From assembly GCA_955652215.1 (NCBI GenBank), contig CATPAX010000102.1:1-6268 (forward strand): a DNA stretch of 6,268 bases, in the 5' to 3' direction. The position numbers and the translations under genes are program-made. The stretch is from an uncultured Solirubrobacteraceae bacterium. Its GTDB lineage: Bacteria > Actinomycetota > Thermoleophilia > Solirubrobacterales > Solirubrobacteraceae. This document shows, piece by piece, positions 1 to 6,081 of this stretch (within the stretch, counting starts at the first letter, position 1; the number at the start of each line of letters is the position of its first letter). The notes beneath the pieces are model-generated. The model made no database searches and was not told the origin of the DNA. It worked only from the letters and a program-made list of their open reading frames with translations.

Positions 1-931
1 CCAGTACATCATCCGAGCTTTTCGACAAGCGGGGGGCCTCGTGAACATCGAGGCCCACCCCGTGCCCGAGGCCATGGCCGAACTGCTCGCCGTAGCCGCC
101 GGCCGCGATCAGCGACCTGGCGCGAGAGTCGACATCGCGCCCATGGGCACCGGCTCTGACAGCCTCGACGCCGGCGAGCTGAGCCGAGAGCACGAGCTCA
201 TAGACCTCGCGCGCCTTGTTTCCCGGCTCGCCGGCGGCGACCGTCCGCGTGCAGTCCGAGCAATAGCCGTCGAGCACCGCTCCCCAGTCGATCACAACCA
301 GCTCGCCGCTGCGGATCTCGTACTCGCGCGACCTAGCGTGGGGCTGCGCCCCGTGCGGGCCGGCGGCAACGATGGAGGCGAAGCTTGGCCGCTCGGCGCC
401 ACGCTCGAGCATCTCACGCTCGAGCGTGATCGCCACCTGGCGCTCCGTTCGGCCAGGCAGTCCCGCGTCGAGCAGCGACTGAAGGGCGGCGTCGGCTAGT
501 TCGGTCGCGTCCGTGAGGAGCGCGCGCTCCCGGGGATCCTTGACCCTGCGCAGCCCCTCGACGAGTCCATGGACCGCGACCAGCTCGATGCGGTCGGGCA
601 AGAGCTCGCGCAGCCGCCGGTGCTGCCACACGGACAGATGCGCGTCCTCGAACCCCAGCCTCAGCTCACCCTGCGGCAACGCCTCCCGGACCGTCTCGAA
701 CAGATCGACTGAACCCGTGCGCCGCTCGAAACCACGGTCGACCTCTTCCGCCGCCTGCTCGACGTAGCGAAAGTCGGTGACGAATCGCGCAGCGTCGCCG
801 GTCAGGACTGCGATGCCGTTCGAGCCGGTGTATCCGGTCAGGTAGCGAACGTTGACCAGGTCGGTGATGAGGACCGCATCGACGCCTGCCTCGGGCAGCT
901 GCTGGGCCAACGCCTGAGCGCGGTCGCTCAC
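1..931 (-). CDS. pepQ: Xaa-Pro peptidase, family M24B (partial, C-terminus beyond window)
   Basis: A two-metal cytosolic peptidase that cleaves peptide bonds involving proline (Xaa-Pro dipeptidase or aminopeptidase P). I translated this frame by hand: 310 codons are open to the window edge without a stop or frameshift. The GTG start (931-929) shares GTGA with the aroQ stop. Residues 1-125 are the creatinase-type N-domain, with N27..RYLTGYTGSNG and TDFRYVEQA (52-60). The pita-bread catalytic domain follows: H198 in QPH, metal ligands D215 (IDWG) and D226 (GYCSDCTRT), metal ligand H290 (GHGVGL) and catalytic H297 (VHEAP). The two C-terminal Glu ligands expected of the family fall outside the window; the full protein should be about 355-365 residues. 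The W216 in D-W-G is less common than Phe or Tyr there. The symbol rests on synteny with mycobacterial pepQ; pepP/YqhT-like is equally defensible from the sequence. No strong Shine-Dalgarno precedes it, consistent with coupling to aroQ. Confidence 0.93.
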   Translation of the reverse strand, partial: MSDRAQALAQQLPEAGVDAVLITDLVNVRYLTGYTGSNGIAVLTGDAARFVTDFRYVEQAAEEVDRGFERRTGSVDLFETVREALPQGELRLGFEDAHLSVWQHRRLRELLPDRIELVAVHGLVEGLRRVKDPRERALLTDATELADAALQSLLDAGLPGRTERQVAITLEREMLERGAERPSFASIVAAGPHGAQPHARSREYEIRSGELVVIDWGAVLDGYCSDCTRTVAAGEPGNKAREVYELVLSAQLAGVEAVRAGAHGRDVDSRARSLIAAGGYGEQFGHGLGHGVGLDVHEAPRLSKSSDDVL

Positions 932-1377
932 TTGCTCTGCAGCTCGTCGCGTAGTGCCACCAGCGCGTCACGATAGCCCTCCGGCCCCTTGCCGATGACG
1001 CGCGCGAAGCACAGCTCGGATATCACCGATTGCCGGCGCCAGGGCTCCCGGGCCTCGAGGTCAGACAGATGGACCTCCACCGCGGGCACACCGGTGATCT
1101 CGAGGGCATCCCGAATCGCGTAGGAGTAATGCGTCCAGGCACCGGGATTCAGGACGATCCCGTCGGCGAGACCCTCCAACTTGTGGAGGTGCTCCACAAA
1201 CTCGCCCTCGTGGTTGGACTGGAAGAAGCGCGCGATCAGTCCGAGCTCGCCGGCGAGCTCGGCGATCGACAGCTCAAGCCGCTCGAGCGAGAGCCCACCG
1301 TATTGGGCGGGATCACGCCGAGCCAGCTGGTCGAGGTTGACCCCGTGCATCACCTCGATCCGGTTTCGAACGCTCAT
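928..1377 (-). CDS. aroQ: 3-dehydroquinate dehydratase, type II
   Basis: Dehydrates 3-dehydroquinate to 3-dehydroshikimate, step 3 of the shikimate pathway; type II enzymes are cytosolic dodecamers using an enolate mechanism. The 149-residue length is normal for the family. Active-site positions, aligned by eye to the Mycobacterium enzyme, are all present: R21 (Arg19), catalytic Y26 in RRDPAQYGG (Tyr24), the SNHEGE lid motif (54-59), N77 in LNPGAWTH (Asn75), H83 (His81), H103 in VHLSD (His101) and R114 in AREPWRR (Arg112). Around the substrate site it reads THYSYAIRDA where most homologues have THTSVALRDA, so two Tyr replace small residues. The ATG (1377-1375) overlaps the aroKB stop as ATGA; an in-frame extension upstream to 1431 exists but is aroKB sequence in another frame. 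No clear Shine-Dalgarno is visible, so translation probably depends on ribosomes finishing aroKB. The end overlaps the peptidase gene start by 4 bases. Confidence 0.96.
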   Translation of the reverse strand: MSVRNRIEVMHGVNLDQLARRDPAQYGGLSLERLELSIAELAGELGLIARFFQSNHEGEFVEHLHKLEGLADGIVLNPGAWTHYSYAIRDALEITGVPAVEVHLSDLEAREPWRRQSVISELCFARVIGKGPEGYRDALVALRDELQSK

Positions 1378-2927
1378 CTCGACACCAGCTCGCGCACCGC
1401 AGCCACCAGCGCGCCGGACGGAACCGTACACCCGGCGTGCGGACGTCCGGGCGCCTCGAGCAGCACCAACGGCACCGGACCCTCACCGAGACGCTTCTTG
1501 TCGCGCGCGGTGGCGGCTACGACGTCGTCGGGGTCGGCGTGCGCAAGCGAGCTCGGCAACCCCTGGCGCGCGAGCAGCTCGCCGACCTCCTCGCGAAGCT
1601 CGTGCTGCTCGGATAGGCGCAGCGCCGCGAGTAGCCCGAGAGCGACAGCTTCGCCGTGCCGGTACCGGGTGTACCCGGTGACCGCCTCGATCGCGTGGGC
1701 GACCGTGTGACCGAGGTTCAGCACCTGGCGCAGGCCGTCGTCCCGCTCATCGCGGGCGACGATCCTGAGCTTGGTGCGAACGCAGCCCGCGATCACCTCG
1801 GGATCGCCGGGCTCAGCGCCGCCGCGAACCCGCTCCCACAGGTGGCCGCCGGCGATCAGCGCGGTCTTGACAACCTCGGCATAGCCAGCCGCGAGCTCGG
1901 CCGGGGGAAGCGTCCGCAGCGCGCCGCTGTCCGCGATCACCGCCTCGGGATGGTGGTAGGCGCCAACATAGTTCTTCGCGTCGGGGAGGTCGATACCCGT
2001 CTTGCCGCCATAGGCGGAGTCAACCTGGGCCAGTAGCGTGGTCGGCGCCTGTACATAGCGAACTCCGCGCTGGTAGGTGGCCGCGCAGAAGCCGGCCAGG
2101 TCCCCGACGACGCCGCCCCCCAGAGCGACCACCACGTCTGCCCGGGTCATACCCCCGCCTGCCAGCCGGCTCCACAGCGACGCGGCCGTCGAGATCGTCT
2201 TCGCCGACTCCCCCGGGGCCAGTTCTATCCGCGCAACCGCCGGCTCGAAAGCGCCCTCAAAGCAACGGGCTACGTGGACGTCGGTGACGACGAACCGGCG
2301 GCCATCGACTGTGGCGGGCCAGAAGCCGTGCCGATCGATGAGTCCCCCACCGAGGTAGACCGGGTAGTCCTTTGACGCGCTCGCGGCCCACTGCACCCTA
2401 GCGCCGGCTGGCAGCCCGTCGAGGGCGCGCAGGACGGCGCCCATCGAGCGCGAGCGCTCGGTTGGGACGGTGACGTCGGCCAGCGCGGCATACACCGGTT
2501 CGCGCTCGGCATACAGGAGATCAAACAGCGAGCGGTCGGACGCGAGCGGCCGGTTGCTCGCGTGGCATCGCTCCCAGGCCATGTCGAGGTCGACGTCAAT
2601 CCAGACGACGAGATGGTCCTGGGCGGCGGCGCGCACTCGCTCTGAACCGAGCGCCCCACCGCCGAGCGCGATGACCCGCCGGCCGGGCTGGCTCAGCAAC
2701 TCGAGCGTGACCCGCTCCTCGGCCGCGCGGAAAGCAGCCTCGCCGTCCTGCTCGAACACGGCCGCAATCGGCTTGCCGAGTCGCTCCTCGAGCACACGGT
2801 CCACATCGATCGCCTCGACTCCCAGCCCGCGCGCCGCGCTGCGCGCCGCGGTCGACTTTCCAGCCCCCATGAATCCGACGCAGACCACGGCACCTCCGGG
2901 CTCCGGGCCGGGGCCGGGCGAGCTCAC
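1374..2927 (-). CDS. aroKB: Bifunctional shikimate kinase / 3-dehydroquinate synthase fusion
   Basis: One 517-residue polypeptide carrying two non-consecutive shikimate steps: AroK (ATP-dependent phosphorylation of shikimate, step 5) and AroB (NAD- and metal-dependent cyclisation of DAHP to 3-dehydroquinate, step 2). After a Gly/Pro-rich tail (1-12), the kinase (about 13-165) shows a Walker A loop GFMGAGKST (18-26), shikimate-binding D43 (DVD), R67 in the F..DGE..FR..E block (58-70), LGGG (88-91), lid R126-P-L and R142. A linker of some 20 residues leads to the synthase (about 188-517): LGGGVVGDLAGF NAD site (269-280), PTTLLAQVDS (295-304), GGKTG with K309, K318-N319, metal ligand E351 in AEVVK, metal ligands H407 (LNLGHT) and H424 (HGEAV), and DKK (476-478). 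Both halves look catalytically complete. GTG (2927-2925) is chosen because it forms a GTGA overlap with the aroC stop and sits just ahead of the kinase fold; upstream in-frame sequence is aroC. AroK-AroB fusions are known, for example in Thermotoga. Confidence 0.96.
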   Translation of the reverse strand: MSSPGPGPEPGGAVVCVGFMGAGKSTAARSAARGLGVEAIDVDRVLEERLGKPIAAVFEQDGEAAFRAAEERVTLELLSQPGRRVIALGGGALGSERVRAAAQDHLVVWIDVDLDMAWERCHASNRPLASDRSLFDLLYAEREPVYAALADVTVPTERSRSMGAVLRALDGLPAGARVQWAASASKDYPVYLGGGLIDRHGFWPATVDGRRFVVTDVHVARCFEGAFEPAVARIELAPGESAKTISTAASLWSRLAGGGMTRADVVVALGGGVVGDLAGFCAATYQRGVRYVQAPTTLLAQVDSAYGGKTGIDLPDAKNYVGAYHHPEAVIADSGALRTLPPAELAAGYAEVVKTALIAGGHLWERVRGGAEPGDPEVIAGCVRTKLRIVARDERDDGLRQVLNLGHTVAHAIEAVTGYTRYRHGEAVALGLLAALRLSEQHELREEVGELLARQGLPSSLAHADPDDVVAATARDKKRLGEGPVPLVLLEAPGRPHAGCTVPSGALVAAVRELVSR

Positions 2928-4087
2928 GCCGGCGGCCACCCGATCCGCTCGCGATAGGCAGCGACCGCCGCCCGCGCGTCGTCGAGATGGTCGCCGCCGA
3001 ACTTGCGCCGGTAGGCGTCGGCCAGAACGAACGCAACCATCGCCTCGCCGACCACCCCCGCCGCCGGCACGGTGCACGAGTCTGTGCGCTCACGCAGTGC
3101 CTCCGCTGGCGCCCGGGTGGAGATGTCGACTGAGCGCAACGGCTTGGTCAGAGTCGGCAGCGGCTTCATGGCAGCGCGCACGACGAGCGGCGCGCCGGTC
3201 GTCATCCCGCCTTCCAGGCCGCCGGCGCGGTTGGTGGCCCGGAAATAGCCGCGCTGCTCGTCATAGAAGATCTCGTCGTGGGCTTCGGACCCAGGAACGC
3301 CGGCCACTTCGAAGCCGGCGCCGATCGAGACCCCCTTGATCGCCTGGATCGACAGGATCGCCTGACCGAGGCGGCCATCGAGACGCTCCTCCCAGCTGAC
3401 GTGCGACCCAAGCCCGGGCAGCAGCCCGAAGGCGATCACCTCGAATACGCCGCCGAGCGACTCGTTGGCCTTACGAAGACGGTCGATCTCGGCCACCATC
3501 GCCCGGCTCGCCTCAGCGTCGAGGCAGCGGACCGGCGACTCGTCGACGCCCGTGAAGTCCTCGAGCGACAGGTCCGCGCGGCCCGGAGCGCTCACCCCGG
3601 TTATCTGCGTGACGTGCGATCGAATCTCGACACCGAGCGCCCGCAGAAACGCCTTAGCCACGGCCCCTCCGGCGACCCGCGCCGCTGTCTCCCTCGCGCT
3701 TGCCCGCTCGAGGATGTCGCGGACGTCCGTCAGTCCGTACTTCTGGACGCCGACCAGGTCTGCATGTCCCGGCCGCGGGAGGTGAACCTCCGCTATCTCG
3801 TCGTCTACCGGCGATGGGTTCATCCGCGCGACCCAGTTGGAGTAGTCGCGGTTGATCACCTGTAAAGCGATCGGGCCCCCGAGCGTGCGCCCGTGCCTGA
3901 CGCCGCCGAGTACCTCGGCCTTGTCGCGCTCGATCTTCATCCTGCCACCGCGTCCATGTCCCAGCTGACGGCGGGCGAGATCGCCGTTCAGGGCGTCGGG
4001 CTCGAGCGCGAGCCCGGCCGGCATGCCCTCGACGATGCAGGTGAGCGCAGGACCGTGCGATTCGCCGGCGGTTATCAGGCGTAGCAC
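2924..4087 (-). CDS. aroC: Chorismate synthase
   Basis: Catalyses the last common step to aromatic amino acids and folate, converting EPSP to chorismate with loss of phosphate; needs reduced FMN. The 387 residues match the family length. All three family signatures are present: GESHGPALTCIVEGMP (8-23, with H11), ERASARETAARVAGG (127-141), and the C-terminal R334-T-D-S-C-T block ending near E348. H108 (PRPGHAD) matches the second conserved His; RGGRMKIE (46-53) and NRAGGLEGGMTTG are also typical. The reading frame stays open far upstream to 4864, but that is a shadow of the PKD gene; the family begins at (V/M)LRLITAGESHG. Two GTG codons fit, 4087 (chosen) and 4093 two codons earlier, which would give 389 residues. 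Neither has a Shine-Dalgarno sequence, and a TAACCT element lies 7 bases before the 4093 GTG, so the message may be leaderless and start there. First gene of the aro operon; the stop overlaps aroKB by 4 bases. Confidence 0.96.
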   Translation of the reverse strand: MLRLITAGESHGPALTCIVEGMPAGLALEPDALNGDLARRQLGHGRGGRMKIERDKAEVLGGVRHGRTLGGPIALQVINRDYSNWVARMNPSPVDDEIAEVHLPRPGHADLVGVQKYGLTDVRDILERASARETAARVAGGAVAKAFLRALGVEIRSHVTQITGVSAPGRADLSLEDFTGVDESPVRCLDAEASRAMVAEIDRLRKANESLGGVFEVIAFGLLPGLGSHVSWEERLDGRLGQAILSIQAIKGVSIGAGFEVAGVPGSEAHDEIFYDEQRGYFRATNRAGGLEGGMTTGAPLVVRAAMKPLPTLTKPLRSVDISTRAPAEALRERTDSCTVPAAGVVGEAMVAFVLADAYRRKFGGDHLDDARAAVAAYRERIGWPPA

Positions 4088-4100
4088 GGCCACGGGCGCA

Positions 4101-4106
4101 AGGTTA
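4101..4106 (-). promoter_or_regulatory. Candidate -10 element for the aro operon (leaderless start)
   Basis: On the minus strand TAACCT occupies 4106-4101, fitting the TAnnnT pattern of actinobacterial housekeeping -10 boxes. Seven bases later comes GTG at 4093, exactly where transcription would start, so the aroC message could begin at its own start codon. Leaderless GTG/ATG messages are common in actinobacteria. No recognisable -35 hexamer lies 16-19 bases upstream. A six-base match in a 110-base gap is weak evidence; position between a hairpin and a start codon without a ribosome site is what makes it plausible. Confidence 0.3.
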
Positions 4107-4136
4107 CGGGCCGCGCGTGGCTGCGGGACCCTGCCG

Positions 4137-4184
4137 CGCCGAGCACCCCGCCGACACAGAGAATGTGCCGCGGCTCGCTCGGCG
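4137..4184 (-). terminator. Intergenic stem-loop, probable terminator after the PKD gene
   Basis: Read on the minus strand, an outer 8-bp perfect stem (CGCCGAGC with GCTCGGCG) is followed by a 3x3 internal loop, an inner 10-bp stem with one bulged G (CCGCGGCACA with TGTGTCGGCGG), and a 5-base loop TTCTC. It begins 13 bases after the PKD gene stop and ends 43 bases before the aroC GTG at 4093. The inner stem contains a G-U pair in the minus-strand RNA that would be an A-C mismatch in a plus-strand RNA, so it fits a transcript in the gene direction. No T-tract follows, so classical intrinsic termination is not assured; GC-rich actinobacteria often have tail-less hairpins. It could also stabilise a 3' end or regulate aroC. 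Confidence 0.55.
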
Positions 4185-4197
4185 GCGCGCGGCCGCG

Positions 4198-6081
4198 TCA
4201 GTAGCGTCCGGCGATGTCGAGCGCGATGTGACGGCCCCCGGTGGCGAACAGCGACAGATGCACCGTGACGGTGACATGCCCGAGGCGCCGCAGCTTGACG
4301 GCGGTGGCCCCTGACAGACGCAGGTGCAGGGTCATGGTGCCCGCTCTTATGCTGGAGACGGTGCCTCTCCCAACCGTCACCGTCGGTCCACGTCCGCCCC
4401 TGATGCGCGCCCGCCTGGCCGCCGCCCGCGAGATCGTCAGCGTCACGATCCCGTCGGCCTGAACATTGGAGGTGACCCGCATGACGAGCCCCGAGCGGAG
4501 CACGGAGCGCAGGCCCTGGGGCATCAGCTGCGCCCGTAGGGCCAATCCCGGGCTGGGCGGGGGAGGCGGTCCCGGAGGTGCCGGCTTGCCCGGACCGAGC
4601 ACATCGATCGACTGACTGATCGTGCTCGCGTTGCCGCCGCGATCGGTGACGCTCAGCGTCACGGTGTAGGTGCCGCCATAGGTGTAGGTGTGGACGACGC
4701 TCGGTCCGATCGACTTGGTGCCGTCCCCGAACTCCCAGTGATAGTTGGCGCCTGGGACCATCAATGTCGACACTGTCACCGAGCCGTCGAACGCGACCAC
4801 ATCGCCGCGGCCGATCGGACTCGGGACGACGAACGTCGGCGCGAGTGTGACGCCGAGCTCGCACTGCAAAGCGTTCGGATCGATCTCGATGGCGCCGGCA
4901 TTGTTGAACTCTGGCTGCAGGAAGTAGGGGTTCTGTTTGCTCGAGCCGACCACGACGGCGTCGTAGGGATCACCGCCGGGTCCGCAACCGTTGTCGCTTA
5001 CCTCCGCGCCGTTGTTGCCGAACCACCCGTTCAGCCAGGGGTTGACGATCGCCGCGATCTCGCCTTGACTAACTGGATTGACAAGCGCCATGCCGGCGTA
5101 TTGGGCCAACTGCTGGGCTGAGACCGCAGGCGGCACCGGCGGCAGATTCGGCTCGTCGCATCTCCCGTATATCCAGGGGAAGCTGGAGAACGTGGTCCAT
5201 GGCTGCACGACGTAGGCGAACGGCTTGTTGTCGACCGTCACGTAGGAGTGATATGAGCAGAACTGCGCCCCGGAAACGCTGGATCCCTGGTAGTACGAGC
5301 AGAGCGGACTGGTCGAGTCGAGGCAGACCTGAACTCCCGGGGGGGTGAGGAGAACCAGCAGCGGGGTGTAACCCCACGGCAGGCGGCCCACCAATCCCAT
5401 GTTGTTGACCATCGTCGTCAGCTCGCTCTTGATCTGTGTATCGGTCAAGCAGTTGCTCAGGCTGCCCACCGGACAGGCGCTGGCTGGGTAATTGCTGCCT
5501 ACGCCGGTTCCGATCGTGTTCCCGAACTGGCAGGCAGAGCCGCCCGAGTTCCCGTAGTCGATGCACCCCCCGCCGTACTTCGACACGTTCTGTGCCCGCC
5601 CCCCGTAGTCGTTGTATTGGGTCGTCAGACCGTACGGCGAGGTGAAGGTGTTGCTGGCGTCAGCGACATCGCGCATGAACTGCTCGACGAAGTCCCTGGT
5701 GGTGGCCCAATCCGCACGGATCGGATCCCAGGTGATCGCGAACGTCTCGTTGGCGTGCATCACCGCATCGCTGGGGGTTGCGCCGCCGCCTTGCCAGCAC
5801 AACGCGAACGGGGACAAGGGCCCCGGTCCCCCCAGATCGTGCGGGAGCCACGGATCAGAACAGGGAACGGTCGAGGTGACGGTCGGTAGCCCGCTCGTGC
5901 TCGTGCCCGGAACCAGCGCGACGCCGTAGCGGCTGCCGTTGACGTCGAGTACAACCGCCTGCGCCGCGCTCGTCGTCACGACCAGCGACATCAGCAGCGA
6001 CAGCATGATCGCGAGGCTAGGCAAGCGGCCGCGCAGGCGACCCCGCCGGGCAGCCCTCCTCGCGCACGGGAAGCCCGCCAT
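4198..6081 (-). CDS. Secreted PKD-domain protein with EXORDIUM-like N-terminal domain
   Basis: A 627-residue exported protein of unknown function. Residues 1-42 are a Sec signal peptide: Arg-rich start, hydrophobic LAIMLSLLMSLVV (23-35), and AQA with cleavage expected before V43. Residues 100-410 resemble bacterial relatives of plant EXORDIUM: ETFAITWDP (112-120), YGLTTQYND (150-158), CLTDTQI (211-217), FCSYHS (274-279), NPWLNGWFG..GAEVSDNGC (347-366) and YFLQPEFNNA (386-395). Where I recall relatives carrying a SHExxE motif, this protein reads SQGEIAA (338-344), so a metal site is probably absent. A PKD domain (about 414-494) has WEFGDG (449-454), VVHTYTYGGTYTVTLSV (462-478). A Pro-rich linker (497-511) precedes a beta-rich Arg/Thr/Val C-terminal module (512-627) of a type often seen in Solirubrobacterales surface proteins. 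Twelve Cys follow the signal, an even number suggesting disulfides. No sorting signal or C-terminal membrane anchor is visible, so it is likely released or loosely surface-bound. ATG at 6081 has a Shine-Dalgarno and a TGATG overlap with the upstream gene. Confidence 0.85.
   Translation of the reverse strand: MAGFPCARRAARRGRLRGRLPSLAIMLSLLMSLVVTTSAAQAVVLDVNGSRYGVALVPGTSTSGLPTVTSTVPCSDPWLPHDLGGPGPLSPFALCWQGGGATPSDAVMHANETFAITWDPIRADWATTRDFVEQFMRDVADASNTFTSPYGLTTQYNDYGGRAQNVSKYGGGCIDYGNSGGSACQFGNTIGTGVGSNYPASACPVGSLSNCLTDTQIKSELTTMVNNMGLVGRLPWGYTPLLVLLTPPGVQVCLDSTSPLCSYYQGSSVSGAQFCSYHSYVTVDNKPFAYVVQPWTTFSSFPWIYGRCDEPNLPPVPPAVSAQQLAQYAGMALVNPVSQGEIAAIVNPWLNGWFGNNGAEVSDNGCGPGGDPYDAVVVGSSKQNPYFLQPEFNNAGAIEIDPNALQCELGVTLAPTFVVPSPIGRGDVVAFDGSVTVSTLMVPGANYHWEFGDGTKSIGPSVVHTYTYGGTYTVTLSVTDRGGNASTISQSIDVLGPGKPAPPGPPPPPSPGLALRAQLMPQGLRSVLRSGLVMRVTSNVQADGIVTLTISRAAARRARIRGGRGPTVTVGRGTVSSIRAGTMTLHLRLSGATAVKLRRLGHVTVTVHLSLFATGGRHIALDIAGRY

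Noticed and set aside
401..425. Direct repeat of ACGCTCGAGC with 15-base spacing
   Set aside because: Explained by the coding sequence of the peptidase, which reads LEREMLER there; an amphipathic helix repeat and not a regulatory site.
1030..1710. Plus-strand open frame of 226 codons, with another overlapping at 1181-1681
   Set aside because: Antisense to aroQ and the aroB half of the fusion; no recognisable domain and no ribosome site that would argue for it.
2442..2444. Internal ATG (Met162) in aroKB that could start a separate AroB
   Set aside because: It sits near the domain boundary, but no Shine-Dalgarno precedes it and nothing else supports internal initiation.
2928..3077. Upstream in-frame extension of aroKB to 3077
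   Set aside because: Lies wholly within aroC; the GTG at 2927 gives the usual overlap and a sensible kinase N-terminus.
2470..3339. Long plus-strand open frame (289 codons)
   Set aside because: It runs antisense to aroKB and aroC, both confirmed by full motif sets. The translation is Ser/Arg/Pro/Ala-rich low-complexity sequence typical of the reverse strand of GC-rich genes.
4185..4197. GC-only palindromic stretch (GCGGCCGC type) after the PKD stop
   Set aside because: Short self-complementary GC runs are frequent at this base composition and it does not extend the nearby hairpin.
4088..4864. Upstream in-frame extension of aroC to 4864
   Set aside because: It overlaps the PKD gene in another frame on the same strand and has Arg/His-rich shadow composition; chorismate synthase starts at LRLITAGESHG.
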